Assembly: GCF_000265295.1 (NCBI RefSeq)
Contig: NC_018002.1
Location: 1,116,001-1,180,000 of the forward strand
Reading direction: 5' to 3'
Origin: Sulfurospirillum barnesii SES-3
GTDB taxonomy: Bacteria > Campylobacterota > Campylobacteria > Campylobacterales > Sulfurospirillaceae
Length of the DNA stretch: 64,000 bases
Of this stretch, positions 1 through 8,514 are shown piece by piece. The stretch's first letter is position 1. The number at the start of each line of letters is the position of its first letter. The notes beneath the pieces are model-generated. The model saw nothing but the letters and a program-made list of their open reading frames with translations, was not told the DNA's origin and did no database searches. A program made the translations under genes and the position numbers.

Positions 1-6
1 AGAGAT

Positions 7-1236
7 TTAGCGTAAAACTTTCCATGCTAACACTGCAATGATACACAGAACAATCCAATGCGAACTCATAAGAATACCTCCAAATACAATTGCTAATAAA
101 AGTGCTGCATAACGCATTGTTTTGTTGGTTGCTAGTTTATAGGCTGCAAGGAGAGCAATGGTTGCATTGGCGATAAAAAATCCATCGGCTAAAGCGACTA
201 AATCTTCTGTCCGAAATACGTTCACACAGACCAATCCTAAGACCAGAGCATTGATAGCCGATAAAAAAAGTGTTGCACTTATGGGTGAGCCATTTTGCAG
301 ACGTGTGCTTAAGAGCCTTAGGATACCTTTATGCTCACAAGCCAATCCACAAATCAGCCTTGAGACACCACCCACAAACAACAAAACCGTGCTTAAACAC
401 AAGAGCATCACTAAAATACCCATGACCTCATCACTGATACTACCAAAGAGCGGAGAAATAAGTGCAGTCATGGCATTAGGATGCTTAGGTGCGACAAAGG
501 GGATGGCACAAACAACCAAAAGGTAGATTACAGAAATAATCACAGCACTTATCTTGACTGCTTTTGGAATAGTTTGTGTGGGATTATGTACTTCTTTTGA
601 GTAGTTTCCTATGACTTCCCATCCGACAATAGACCAAAAACAAAGCAGTAAGGCTTTTGAAATTAAAGTCATATCCAAAGGTGTATCCCATGAAACCATC
701 ATTTTATTTTCCAGTAAAATAAGACTACTGCCAAGGCTTAAAACGATTCCAATGATAGTAGTAACACCCAGCGAAAGGATGCCTAAAAAGTGAATCGGGC
801 GAAGGAGGGCAAAAAGGGTAAACAGTAACATAAGGAGTGCAATCAGATGAACATTAAGCCCTAAAAGGGGTTGCAAAAACTGTGCGCCTACAAGATACAC
901 AGCAACAGGACCAAAAAAAACAGCGCTAATAAGATAGTAAGAAGTCAGGTATTTTAGTTTCGTATTGAATGCGGCTTGTACGGCATTGGTGACACCCTCA
1001 TCCCCTGGAAATTTAATACTTAAATTGCCTAAAACCAAAGCAAATGCAAAGCCCAATGCTAAAACACCACACCACACAAGAATAGAAAAATGACCAACGA
1101 GACGATACACAATGGGTGGTAAGAGAATAATACCAGAGCCTAAAATAGGTCCTATTATCAAGCCTGAAAGGGTTAGGGTGCTAAGCTGTTTTTTCATGGG
1201 GTTCACTTTGAATAGATTGAAAAGAGAGTTTATCAA
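7..1236 (-). CDS. APC-superfamily amino-acid permease, YjeH-like
   Basis: This is a polytopic inner-membrane protein of the amino acid-polyamine-organocation superfamily. It resembles YjeH, which exports methionine and branched-chain amino acids. The N-terminal helix carries the glycine-rich unwound segment GPILGSGIILLPP typical of APC transporters, and hydrophobic segments follow throughout, about 11-12 in total. The 409-residue reading begins at a TTG (1236). An ATG at 1197 would give 396 residues, nearer the usual YjeH length; neither start has a strong ribosome binding site. The gene stands alone, downstream of the siderophore receptor and separated from it by an intrinsic terminator. The family call is secure; the substrate is inferred. 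Confidence 0.8.
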   Translation of the reverse strand: MINSLFNLFKVNPMKKQLSTLTLSGLIIGPILGSGIILLPPIVYRLVGHFSILVWCGVLALGFAFALVLGNLSIKFPGDEGVTNAVQAAFNTKLKYLTSYYLISAVFFGPVAVYLVGAQFLQPLLGLNVHLIALLMLLFTLFALLRPIHFLGILSLGVTTIIGIVLSLGSSLILLENKMMVSWDTPLDMTLISKALLLCFWSIVGWEVIGNYSKEVHNPTQTIPKAVKISAVIISVIYLLVVCAIPFVAPKHPNAMTALISPLFGSISDEVMGILVMLLCLSTVLLFVGGVSRLICGLACEHKGILRLLSTRLQNGSPISATLFLSAINALVLGLVCVNVFRTEDLVALADGFFIANATIALLAAYKLATNKTMRYAALLLAIVFGGILMSSHWIVLCIIAVLAWKVLR

Positions 1237-1249
1237 AATATTTCTCTAA

Positions 1250-1282
1250 AAAGGCATCACATCTTTAAGATGTGATGCCTTT
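1250..1282 (-). terminator. Intrinsic terminator of the TonB-dependent receptor gene
   Basis: A perfect 16-bp inverted repeat (arms 1250-1265 and 1267-1282, AAAGGCATCACATCTT and its complement) lies directly after the receptor stop codon. On the minus strand it is followed by a run of five T residues. This is a classical Rho-independent terminator. Confidence 0.85.
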
Positions 1283-1285
1283 ATG

Positions 1286-3415
1286 TTAATACAATTCTAA
1301 TTTATAATTTAAGCGAATGGTGCGTGGAGAACCTGAGGCAAGGCGTGTCCCACCTGCTGCCCAATACTCTTTATTGGTGACATTATCGACATTGATTTGC
1401 CAAATATTTTTCTTACCATACAGCTTAGTGGTGTAGCGTCCACCTACACTAAAGAGTGTTACCGCATCTAACCACGCTTGGTTCAGGTCATTGACAGGGC
1501 GACGACCTGTATAGTAAGCGCCTGCGTTCATTGAAAGTCCAGCAATGCTGCTCAACTCGTAGCTTAAAAATAGACTGCCTGTACGGCGTGCTGCATTTTC
1601 AGGCAATTTGCCATTGAGTGCGCTTGCATTACCACTCATATCTTTAAAACGAGGGTCTAGCCATTGTGTGGAAGCAAGCCAACTGAGTTGTTCGGTGATT
1701 TTCCCCTGCGCGGAAAGTTCAACGCCACTGTAGCGTTTATGCCCACCCGCAACATAATAGTTCGCCGCGTCGGTGTAATATCCAGGGCTTTCTATATCAA
1801 ACACCGCTGCTGAGACAAGTGTACCTGTCGTTGGTATCAGCCAATGAGCGCCTAGCTCGTACTGTTTGCTGATACCAGGATTTAGGCGTTCAGCTTCATT
1901 TTGCGTTCCTGTGGGTGCCGCTTCGCCTTCTTCCAATCCTTCTGAATACGAAGCATACAACGATACACTCTCTAAAGGTTTGTAAACAAGGGCTACCATC
2001 GGTGTGGTTTCACTCGCCTTATAGCGTGTTACATCTTGATTGCTCTCATATTTGGAATGGCGCACTCCTGCGATAACCTGCCACTGCGGATCCAGTGTGA
2101 CACGATCCATCGTATAAAAACCCGTATCTTTTGTGGTATACGAAACACCCGTTGTTTGCGTGAAAACCGTTGGGGTTATAGAGTGTGGTGTATAGAGATT
2201 TTGCGCCATTGTGGCAGATGTTCTACTTCCAAGAGGTTTTTGATTTTTCTCAGTGTAACTGGTACCTAAGGTTAAATCATGTTGAATATCTCCTGTAGTC
2301 ACAACGCCGTAAAGTTCCGCACGTAACAGATCAGAGGTGTACTCGTACTCTTGGTGGTTCACTTTTACTGTTCCAGCACCTGTGTTGAGCGTGGTCGCTT
2401 GAGGGTTTGAAAAGGTAAAGGTAGCAAGGTTACGTTCACGCTCCGTTTTTGCTCGTCCTGCTTCAAGCCCAAGACTCCATGTATCGCTAAGCGCATAATC
2501 GGATCTGAGCAAAACATTGGTCGTTTCGGTTTCAAACTTACTCGAATCAGGTCCTACCAATGTTGTTGGATTAACCGTTTTAGGTAAGGTGATAACACCG
2601 TTAACCGCTTTGGGAAGAGCAATGCCTACTTGTTCCGTCACTTGACGATGTTCATGCTCGACATCGGCTTTAATGATTAAGCGATCATTCACGTGCCAAT
2701 CCAGCGCCATGGAGACAAAGCTTCGATTGCCATTGTCCACATCATCCAGATACGAACCCAGTGTGCCTCCTGCGGCATTGACCCTTACACCCACCTGTTT
2801 TTCTTCGCCAAAACGTTCACTCACATCCGCAGATCCAACGGCTGAACCATACTGATCCATCATTAAACCAACGGTTGCCATAGGCTCGTTTGTCGGGCGT
2901 TTGGTGACGTAATTAATAATACCAGCAGGAGACGTAAATCCATAATAGAGTGCTGAAGCTCCTTTAAGCACTTCAACGCGCTCTTTATCTTCAAGGGGAA
3001 CTTGACTAAAGTTCATCAGTGGCAAAGAGCCATTAAGTCGATAATTGGTACGGTTTTGAACTTCAATACCCCGAATGACCAACTGATCCCATGTCTCACC
3101 ACCGTTTTGCTGTTTGGTGACACCTGCGGTATTGCGTAGCGCGTCATACGTGCCTGTTGCTGCTTGTAACTCCAAAGCCTCTTTGGTGATGACATTCACG
3201 GTTGAGGGCACATCCATAATGTTGGTTCCTCGAAATGTTCCTGCTTCTACCGTTTCAGGTCTCAGCCCATCGGCACGTATATCTTCAATCGTAATGCTTG
3301 AAAGGACAGATGTATCCTCTTTTTCTATAAGGTTTGTCTCTGCAAGTGCACTCACCGTAGCTAAGCTTAATAACGTGCCTATGACATGACGAGACTGGAT
3401 CCTAAAAATGCTCAT
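1286..3415 (-). CDS. TonB-dependent siderophore receptor
   Basis: This is an outer-membrane gated channel for ferric siderophores, energised by TonB-ExbBD. The start was set at the ATG at 3415 because AAGGAG lies just upstream and the protein then begins with a clean signal peptide (residues 1-25, ending SALA). The longer reading to 3538 would add an implausible leader. The plug domain follows (about residues 45-175) with the typical elements DVPSTVNVITKEAL, VIRGIE and VEVLKGASALYYG. A large beta-barrel ends in an aromatic residue (ELY). The 709-residue length fits the FhuE/FpvA-type family. A Fur-box-like sequence lies upstream and a strong terminator downstream, so it is probably an iron-repressed single gene. 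No siderophore synthesis genes are nearby, so it probably takes up foreign siderophores. Confidence 0.9.
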   Translation of the reverse strand: MSIFRIQSRHVIGTLLSLATVSALAETNLIEKEDTSVLSSITIEDIRADGLRPETVEAGTFRGTNIMDVPSTVNVITKEALELQAATGTYDALRNTAGVTKQQNGGETWDQLVIRGIEVQNRTNYRLNGSLPLMNFSQVPLEDKERVEVLKGASALYYGFTSPAGIINYVTKRPTNEPMATVGLMMDQYGSAVGSADVSERFGEEKQVGVRVNAAGGTLGSYLDDVDNGNRSFVSMALDWHVNDRLIIKADVEHEHRQVTEQVGIALPKAVNGVITLPKTVNPTTLVGPDSSKFETETTNVLLRSDYALSDTWSLGLEAGRAKTERERNLATFTFSNPQATTLNTGAGTVKVNHQEYEYTSDLLRAELYGVVTTGDIQHDLTLGTSYTEKNQKPLGSRTSATMAQNLYTPHSITPTVFTQTTGVSYTTKDTGFYTMDRVTLDPQWQVIAGVRHSKYESNQDVTRYKASETTPMVALVYKPLESVSLYASYSEGLEEGEAAPTGTQNEAERLNPGISKQYELGAHWLIPTTGTLVSAAVFDIESPGYYTDAANYYVAGGHKRYSGVELSAQGKITEQLSWLASTQWLDPRFKDMSGNASALNGKLPENAARRTGSLFLSYELSSIAGLSMNAGAYYTGRRPVNDLNQAWLDAVTLFSVGGRYTTKLYGKKNIWQINVDNVTNKEYWAAGGTRLASGSPRTIRLNYKLELY

Positions 3416-3496
3416 TTTACTCCTTGATGTATTTAAATGCATAGTTTGTTGGGAATTATTTGAATTCTTGCATAAGTGATTTGAGAAGAATTTTAT

Positions 3497-3515
3497 ATAA
3501 TTGATAATCATTGTA
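3497..3515 (-). promoter_or_regulatory. Putative Fur box upstream of the siderophore receptor
   Basis: The stretch contains TTGATAATCATTGTA. It matches the 19-bp Fur consensus at 13 of 19 positions, including an uninterrupted TGATAATCATT core. It lies about 80 bp upstream of the receptor ATG, in the right place for iron-dependent repression. The assignment is by similarity only. Confidence 0.6.
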
Positions 3516-3584
3516 TAAAACATATATTTAAACAACACTATTGTAGTTCGAACTAGAAGGTAAAATTTAGCAAAATATCAAATT

Positions 3585-4256
3585 TTATTGAATGAGTTTG
3601 TGGCTTAAAATGGATCGTTGCTCATCTTGAGTGTAGTTAAATTTAAACTCCGCCTCTTTAAGATAATAGATAAAATTCTCCTTTTTAATGCCTTTAAAAT
3701 GTTCCATCCAACTTTCTAAAAAATGCCAAAAGTCGATGAGAGCGTTATTGAAACTCTCGTAGTGCGCGACTTTATGTTGGTTGAGGTAGCGTGCGTAGGT
3801 CTCTTTTTCAATGGAGTTTTCTTCTAAATTTTTAAGATGGGCAAATTGATCAGGGAGTAAAAGCGTGTGTATACGCTTACCATACAACATCCCTAAAATA
3901 CCGATAGCATCGAAAAGATACTTTGGTTTTCCTCGTTTACATGTAGGAAGATAATAGTACTCATCGTACTGTGAAAAGGTTTGTGTTTGCTCTGTGTAAA
4001 GGGTTTGGGAGTGTTCTATGAGTAAAAAGCGCAGTTTTTGGTAGGTTTTGCTAACGCTTGGGTAGTTGACTCCTAAACGTATGGCACACTCATTTGCACT
4101 GTGATTGGCGATAAAAGAGTCAATAATATGCATGTTTTGAGTGTATTTTACATGACTAAAGGTACGTTTACATGTAACGCAACGATACTGTGTGGAAGAG
4201 ACTTTGTACAGTTTGCGTTCTCCGCAAAAAATACACACGTTTTGTTCTGTTTTCAT
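3585..4256 (-). CDS. IS1595-like transposase, solitary, possibly domesticated
   Basis: A 223-residue protein with an N-terminal zinc ribbon (CIFCGERKLYK then CVTCKRTF), a short helix-turn-helix-like segment (NECAIRLGVNYPSVSKTYQKL) and a DDE-like core. The core shows DEYYYLPTCKRGK, LLLPDQFAHL, and a C-terminal stretch around FWHFLESWMEHFKGIKKENF. This order is that of IS1595/ISXO2 transposases. The position usually holding Glu in the 'IExFW' segment is Asp here (ALIDFW). I found no terminal inverted repeats or target duplication around it, so it may be an immobile remnant or a domesticated gene. One copy of the TTACATGTAA palindrome falls inside the gene and encodes part of the second zinc knuckle. 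Confidence 0.65.
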   Translation of the reverse strand: MKTEQNVCIFCGERKLYKVSSTQYRCVTCKRTFSHVKYTQNMHIIDSFIANHSANECAIRLGVNYPSVSKTYQKLRFLLIEHSQTLYTEQTQTFSQYDEYYYLPTCKRGKPKYLFDAIGILGMLYGKRIHTLLLPDQFAHLKNLEENSIEKETYARYLNQHKVAHYESFNNALIDFWHFLESWMEHFKGIKKENFIYYLKEAEFKFNYTQDEQRSILSHKLIQ

Positions 4257-4321
4257 CGTCTTATTTTTCCTAAAAATAACTAAGAAACTTCTTTTTTTAG
4301 CTCCTATTTAAAGAGTTGTTC

Positions 4322-4327
4322 TATAAT
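4322..4327 (+). promoter_or_regulatory. Putative -10 element of the hyp operon
   Basis: A perfect TATAAT lies 28 bp before the hypB start, with no convincing -35. This is common for sigma-70 promoters of Campylobacterota. AAGGAT at 4343-4348 is the likely ribosome binding site. Confidence 0.5.
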
Positions 4328-4355
4328 AGAGGAAAAATATGCCTAAGGATTTAAA

Positions 4356-5204
4356 ATGTGTAAAGATTGCGGTTGTTCAATTACTCCGACTCAATGGTCT
4401 GCTCATACGCACGAACACTCTCACGATGGTCATACGCATAGCCATTCACACGATCATGACGATCATACCCATCATGAGCATCCTCATGCGCATGACCACG
4501 CTCATCATGAGCACAAAACGCATGATGAGATTCATGCCAATCCTCAACTGAACGATAAAAAAACCATCGCAGTCATCACCAAAATTTTGGATGCCAATGA
4601 CAAACAAGCAGGACACAATAGAGCACATTTTGAAGAGCATGGTGTACTTGCTATTAATTTAATGAGTAGCCCAGGTAGTGGAAAAACCACGCTTTTGGAA
4701 GCGACGATTGATACAAAAGAGATAAAACTTGGTGTCATTGAAGGTGATCTTGAGACCAATCAAGATGCCGATCGTATCATCGCCAAAGGCGCACTTGCGC
4801 ATCAAATCACCACAGGACAAGCATGCCATTTGGACGCGTTTATGGTGCATGAAGGGCTTCACCATCTCCCAATTGAAGGGCTTGATGTTGTCTTTATCGA
4901 AAATGTGGGCAATTTGGTTTGTCCAGCCAGCTACGATGTGGGAAGCCACCTCAATGTTGTGTTGCTCTCTGTTCCTGAAGGCGATGATAAACCCGCCAAA
5001 TACCCCGTGATGTTTCGAAGTGCAGACCTCTTCTTAATTACCAAATGCGATTTATTGCCGCATTTTGATTTTAGTGTTGAAAAAGCCATCCGTGAAGCTC
5101 GAAAGCTTAATCCAAAAGTGGATGTCATCGAGATAGACAGCAAGTCTGGCAAAGGAATTGATCAGTGGATTAATTACTTAAAAATGAAAAAAGCATTGAG
5201 GTAA
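4356..5204 (+). CDS. hypB: Hydrogenase nickel-insertion GTPase HypB
   Basis: HypB hydrolyses GTP to help deliver nickel to the [NiFe]-hydrogenase large subunit, working with HypA. The N-terminus has the CxxCGC nickel motif (Cys2, Cys5, Cys7). A histidine-rich tail follows (about residues 17-60, 21 His), probably a nickel store. The G domain has the P-loop SSPGSGKTTLL (GSGKTT at about 107-112), the GQACHLDA metal-site segment, ENVGNLVCPASYDVG, and the NKxD-like TKCD. The start was chosen at the CxxCGC methionine, with AAGGAT upstream. It is the first gene of hypBCDEA, two bases before hypC. Confidence 0.97.
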   Translation: MCKDCGCSITPTQWSAHTHEHSHDGHTHSHSHDHDDHTHHEHPHAHDHAHHEHKTHDEIHANPQLNDKKTIAVITKILDANDKQAGHNRAHFEEHGVLAINLMSSPGSGKTTLLEATIDTKEIKLGVIEGDLETNQDADRIIAKGALAHQITTGQACHLDAFMVHEGLHHLPIEGLDVVFIENVGNLVCPASYDVGSHLNVVLLSVPEGDDKPAKYPVMFRSADLFLITKCDLLPHFDFSVEKAIREARKLNPKVDVIEIDSKSGKGIDQWINYLKMKKALR

Positions 5205-5206
5205 CT

Positions 5207-5476
5207 ATGTGTTTATCTATACCTTCTAAAGTCGTTGAAATCGACGAAAACAATTATGCAACGGTGGATACTATGGGTGTTAGGCGCCAAGTGACGCTGG
5301 ATTTAATTTCTGAGCCTGTGAATGTGGGTGATTATGTACTCATTCACGTAGGATTTGCCATGAATAAGATTAGTAAGGAAGAGGCAGAATTGAGCATTGC
5401 AGCGTATAACGAGATTGCAGAAGCGATGCGAGAGGGTGAGATCAGTGAGGATGAGGGAAACAGTAATTATGTCTGA
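5207..5476 (+). CDS. hypC: Hydrogenase maturation chaperone HypC
   Basis: HypC is a small (89-residue) chaperone that carries the Fe(CN)2CO unit with HypD and docks on the hydrogenase large-subunit precursor. The N-terminus MCLSIPSKV holds the essential Cys2. The rest is the usual OB-like HypC/HupF fold with a short acidic tail. It is translationally coupled: hypB ends two bases before its start, and its last 8 bases overlap hypD. If more than one hydrogenase is present, other HypC paralogues could exist elsewhere; none is in this window. Confidence 0.95.
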   Translation: MCLSIPSKVVEIDENNYATVDTMGVRRQVTLDLISEPVNVGDYVLIHVGFAMNKISKEEAELSIAAYNEIAEAMREGEISEDEGNSNYV

Positions 5477-6593
5477 AGTGGATCTCATTGAGGGGTTTCG
5501 TGACCCTGAACATATGAAAGCTTTGGCGGCGCTGATTAAAAAAGAATGCAAATCCAAAATTAACATTATGGAAGTGTGTGGTGGGCATACGCATACCATT
5601 ATGAAATTTGGGCTTTCTCAGATTTTACCAGAGCTGATTGACTTTATCCACGGTCCTGGATGTCCTGTGTGCATTATGCCTAAAGAGCGCATTGATCATG
5701 CCATCGCTTTGGCTTCGATGCCTAATACCATTTTAGCCACTTTAGGTGATATGATTCGTGTGCCTGGGAGCAAAACTTCTTTGCAAAAACTACGTGCGGA
5801 GGGTAAAGAGATTCGCTCGTTGTATTCTCCTTTGGATGTGATTAAAATTGCGCAAGAAAATCCTGATAAAAACGTGGTTTTTTTCGCCATTGGCTTTGAG
5901 ACTACCACGCCGATGAGTGCGGTTTTAATCCAACAGGCGATTGCGTTAAATCTAAAAAACATTTTCTTTCACATCAATCATGTCACGGTACCTGAAGCAG
6001 TGGAAGCGATTATGAGTAGCGGAGATGCACTGATTGATGCGTTTTTAGGACCATCCCATGTGAGTGTCATCACAGGCTATAAAATTTATGAGCCAATTGC
6101 AGAAAAATACCACACACCCATTGTTGTTGCTGGTTTTGAACCTACTGATGTCATGGAGTCAGTTTTACGCATTGTACGTCAAGTCAATGCAGGTAAAAGT
6201 GAGGTAGAAAATGAGTATGCTAGAGCTGTTTCCCGTGAGGGAAATCTTAAAGCACAAGCTTTAATCAATACTTATTTTGAAAAAAGAGACCATTTTAGAT
6301 GGCGAGGCATTGGGGATATTCCCAAAAGTGCCTTGAAACTTAAAGCCGAATATGCAGCCTATGATGCGGAAATTGTGTTTGGTGAAGTGCTTCCTAAAAC
6401 AGAGTTGAACGACCATAAACTTTGTATTTGTGGCGATATTCTCAAAGGACGTGCGAAGCCATTTGATTGCAAAGTATTTGGTAAAGCCTGTACGCCTACC
6501 AATCCTATGGGCTCGTGCATGGTTTCAAGTGAGGGTGCGTGTTCAGCGTACTTCAAATATGGAAAACTCAATCTCAAAGGAGCAAGAGCGTGA
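5469..6593 (+). CDS. hypD: Hydrogenase maturation iron-sulfur protein HypD
   Basis: HypD is the redox-active scaffold on which Fe(CN)2CO is assembled with HypC and HypE. The start at ATG 5469 overlaps the hypC stop and gives MSEVDLIEGFRD, the normal family N-terminus; upstream in-frame methionines are inside hypC. Diagnostic motifs are CGGHTHTIMK, GPGCPVCIMP (redox thiols) and the C-terminal cysteines that hold a [4Fe-4S] cluster (CGDILKGRAKPFDC, then FGKACTP and GSCMVSSEGAC). The length (374 residues) fits the family. The stop overlaps the hypE GTG start. Confidence 0.97.
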   Translation: MSEVDLIEGFRDPEHMKALAALIKKECKSKINIMEVCGGHTHTIMKFGLSQILPELIDFIHGPGCPVCIMPKERIDHAIALASMPNTILATLGDMIRVPGSKTSLQKLRAEGKEIRSLYSPLDVIKIAQENPDKNVVFFAIGFETTTPMSAVLIQQAIALNLKNIFFHINHVTVPEAVEAIMSSGDALIDAFLGPSHVSVITGYKIYEPIAEKYHTPIVVAGFEPTDVMESVLRIVRQVNAGKSEVENEYARAVSREGNLKAQALINTYFEKRDHFRWRGIGDIPKSALKLKAEYAAYDAEIVFGEVLPKTELNDHKLCICGDILKGRAKPFDCKVFGKACTPTNPMGSCMVSSEGACSAYFKYGKLNLKGARA

Positions 6594-7594
6594 GCAAAAA
6601 AATACTTCTCTCTCATGGCGGTGGCGGTGAAGAGACGCAAAGTTTGATTAAAGAGCTTTTTTTTAAACACTTTGAGAATGAGATTTTACTGCGTATGGAA
6701 GATGCGGCAAGTTTAGTGATGAATAGCACAAACATTGCTTTTACGACAGATTCTTTTGTGGTAAGTCCTCTTTTTTTTAACGGAGGAAACATCGGTAAAC
6801 TTGCCATTGCAGGAACGGTAAATGATTTGTGTATGATGGGAGCAAAGCCAAAATACCTAACCTGTTCGTTTATGATTGAAGAGGGGTTTGAATACGCAAA
6901 ATTGGAAGAAATTGTTATTAGTATGCGTGATGAGATGGCAAAAAGTGGTGTGAAAATTGTAGCGGGTGATACCAAAGTAGTTCCTCGTGGGGGTGTTGAT
7001 GGGTTATTTATCAATACCACGGGTATTGGGGAAATTATTTATAAAGGTATTTCTGCACATCATTTAGCAAACGATGATGTCATTATCGTTTCACATGAAG
7101 TGGGTAATCATGGGGCGTGTATTTTAGCTACTCGTGAAGAGATTGAGTTGGAGAGTGAGCTTCAAACGGACTGTGCAAGTTTATGGAAACCTGTGGAAGC
7201 GCTCATAAACGCAGGTATAAAAATCCATGCGCTTCGCGATGCCACCCGTGGAGGGCTTAGTGCGGTACTTAATGAATGGGCTGAGACATCAAAGGTGTGT
7301 ATTGAAGTGGATGAGGCTAAAATCCCTGTGGCAAAAGAAGTTAAAGGGATATGTGAGCTTTTAGGCTTTGAGCCTTATGAGTTCGCTAATGAGGGTACGA
7401 TGGTGATTGCCTTGCCAAAAGAAGAGGCACTAAAAGCGCTTGACGTACTTCAACACTTTCCCGAAACAGCACACGCTACCATTATTGGGAAGGTGACACA
7501 GGCCTTTACATGTAAAGTTATTTTACACACGCCGTGGGGTTCAGAGCGCTTTTTAGAACCGCCCAAAGGTGAGTTACTTCCAAGGATTTGTTAA
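6590..7594 (+). CDS. hypE: Carbamoyl-dehydrating protein HypE
   Basis: HypE dehydrates the thiocarboxamide on its C-terminal cysteine to thiocyanate, the source of the cyanide ligands. The protein (334 residues) starts at GTG 6590, which overlaps the hypD stop and has AAAGGAG upstream (6577-6583); this gives the canonical SKKILLSHGGGGEE start. It belongs to the PurM/AIR-synthase fold and ends in PRIC, the strictly conserved modified cysteine. A TTACATGTAA palindrome at 7506-7515 encodes the segment TCK near the C-terminus. HypF, its carbamoyl donor, is not encoded in this window. Confidence 0.97.
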   Translation: MSKKILLSHGGGGEETQSLIKELFFKHFENEILLRMEDAASLVMNSTNIAFTTDSFVVSPLFFNGGNIGKLAIAGTVNDLCMMGAKPKYLTCSFMIEEGFEYAKLEEIVISMRDEMAKSGVKIVAGDTKVVPRGGVDGLFINTTGIGEIIYKGISAHHLANDDVIIVSHEVGNHGACILATREEIELESELQTDCASLWKPVEALINAGIKIHALRDATRGGLSAVLNEWAETSKVCIEVDEAKIPVAKEVKGICELLGFEPYEFANEGTMVIALPKEEALKALDVLQHFPETAHATIIGKVTQAFTCKVILHTPWGSERFLEPPKGELLPRIC

Positions 7595-7935
7595 TGCATG
7601 AATTTTCTATTGTAAATGCACTTTTAGAGATGTGTGAAAAAAGTGCCAAAGAGAACAATGCTACAAAAATTACCAAAGTAGAGATCAAAATAGGAAAACT
7701 AAGCGGCATTGAGCCTTATTTACTTGAGAGTGCCTTTGATACGTTTAAAGAGGAGGGCATTTGTATGGGTGCCAAGCTTGAGATGCATCTTCAAGAGGTT
7801 GTCATTCACTGTAATGTGTGCCATCATGAGGCAACCCTCAACCAAAATGAATTTCTCTGCCCAGCATGTCAAAGTCCTGAGATTAGTGTTATTGATGGCG
7901 AAGAGATGTTTTTAATGCACTTAGAGATGGAGTAA
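7594..7935 (+). CDS. hypA: Hydrogenase nickel metallochaperone HypA
   Basis: HypA binds nickel and hands it to the hydrogenase precursor with HypB. In related H. pylori it also serves urease. The start at ATG 7594 shares one base with the hypE stop and yields MHEFSIV, whose His2 is the nickel ligand. The C-terminal half has the structural zinc site as two CxxC pairs (CNVC and CPAC). It has 113 residues, the normal length, and is the last gene of the hyp operon. Confidence 0.95.
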   Translation: MHEFSIVNALLEMCEKSAKENNATKITKVEIKIGKLSGIEPYLLESAFDTFKEEGICMGAKLEMHLQEVVIHCNVCHHEATLNQNEFLCPACQSPEISVIDGEEMFLMHLEME

Positions 7936-7970
7936 ACAGCGCCTAAGTCATCTTAATGTAAAATAAGTTT

Positions 7971-7980
7971 TTACATGTAA
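7971..7980. repeat. TTACATGTAA palindrome copy (intergenic)
   Basis: One of 32 exact copies in the window. It lies between hypA and the acetyltransferase gene, about 35 bp after the hypA stop. Confidence 0.8.
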
Positions 7981-8010
7981 TGTGTAATATCTATTGTGAA
8001 AAGAGATGTT

Positions 8011-8511
8011 ATGTTAGATGATTTAAGAGTCGCAAGCCTACATGATCTGCCTGAAATTATTAAAATTTATAACGAGGCCATTCAAGATGGTATTTCAACA
8101 GCTGACAGTAAAATGGTCAGTGTTGAGGAGAAATTACCATGGTTTTATGCCCATAATGAGACCTATCCTATTTTGGTGAAAGCGTATTGTGGGCGCATTA
8201 TTGCATGGATTAGTTTTCAGCCTTTTTATGAGAATGTTCCTGTATATGCACACAGTTGTTTTATCAGCATTTTTATTGATAAAAACTTTCAAGGTAAAAA
8301 ATTAGGGCAACAATTCTTAAAAGAGGCGATTGAACAAGCGCAAACAGGAGAGATGAAGACCTTGTTGGCACTTATTTTTGCAGATAATCCTGTGAGTCTT
8401 AAACTCTTTAAAAAATTAAACTTTAAAGAGTGGGGGCATTTAAGTCGTGTGGCAAGTGTTGAGGGTGTTGATAAAGACCTTCTTGTGTTAGGACTTCGCA
8501 TAAAAGAGTAG
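8011..8511 (+). CDS. GNAT N-acetyltransferase, phosphinothricin acetyltransferase-like
   Basis: A cytoplasmic acetyl-CoA-dependent N-acetyltransferase of the Pat/Bar/MnaT subgroup. Members acetylate phosphinothricin, methionine sulfone/sulfoximine or related amino acids. The N-terminal RVASLHDLPEIIKIYNEAI is typical, and the acetyl-CoA loop is QGKKLGQQFL after the beta-strand ISIFIDK. The ATG at 8011, preceded by AAGAGA, was preferred; a GTG at 7996 would add five residues. It is followed after 3 bp by the HAD gene, so the two probably form an operon. The natural substrate cannot be read from the sequence. Confidence 0.8.
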   Translation: MLDDLRVASLHDLPEIIKIYNEAIQDGISTADSKMVSVEEKLPWFYAHNETYPILVKAYCGRIIAWISFQPFYENVPVYAHSCFISIFIDKNFQGKKLGQQFLKEAIEQAQTGEMKTLLALIFADNPVSLKLFKKLNFKEWGHLSRVASVEGVDKDLLVLGLRIKE

Positions 8512-8514
8512 GGT

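Noticed and set aside
3416-3538. Extending the siderophore receptor to the upstream methionine at 3538
   Set aside because: The extension would cover the Fur-like site and lacks a ribosome binding site, whereas ATG 3415 has AAGGAG and a proper signal peptide.
3540-4340. Insertion-sequence ends flanking the IS1595-like gene
   Set aside because: The bases on each side show no inverted repeat of useful length and no clear direct duplication.
4339-4551. An open frame overlapping the histidine-rich start of hypB
   Set aside because: It is a shadow of the repetitive CAT/CAC codons of hypB in another frame; hypB has the ribosome binding site and the family motifs.
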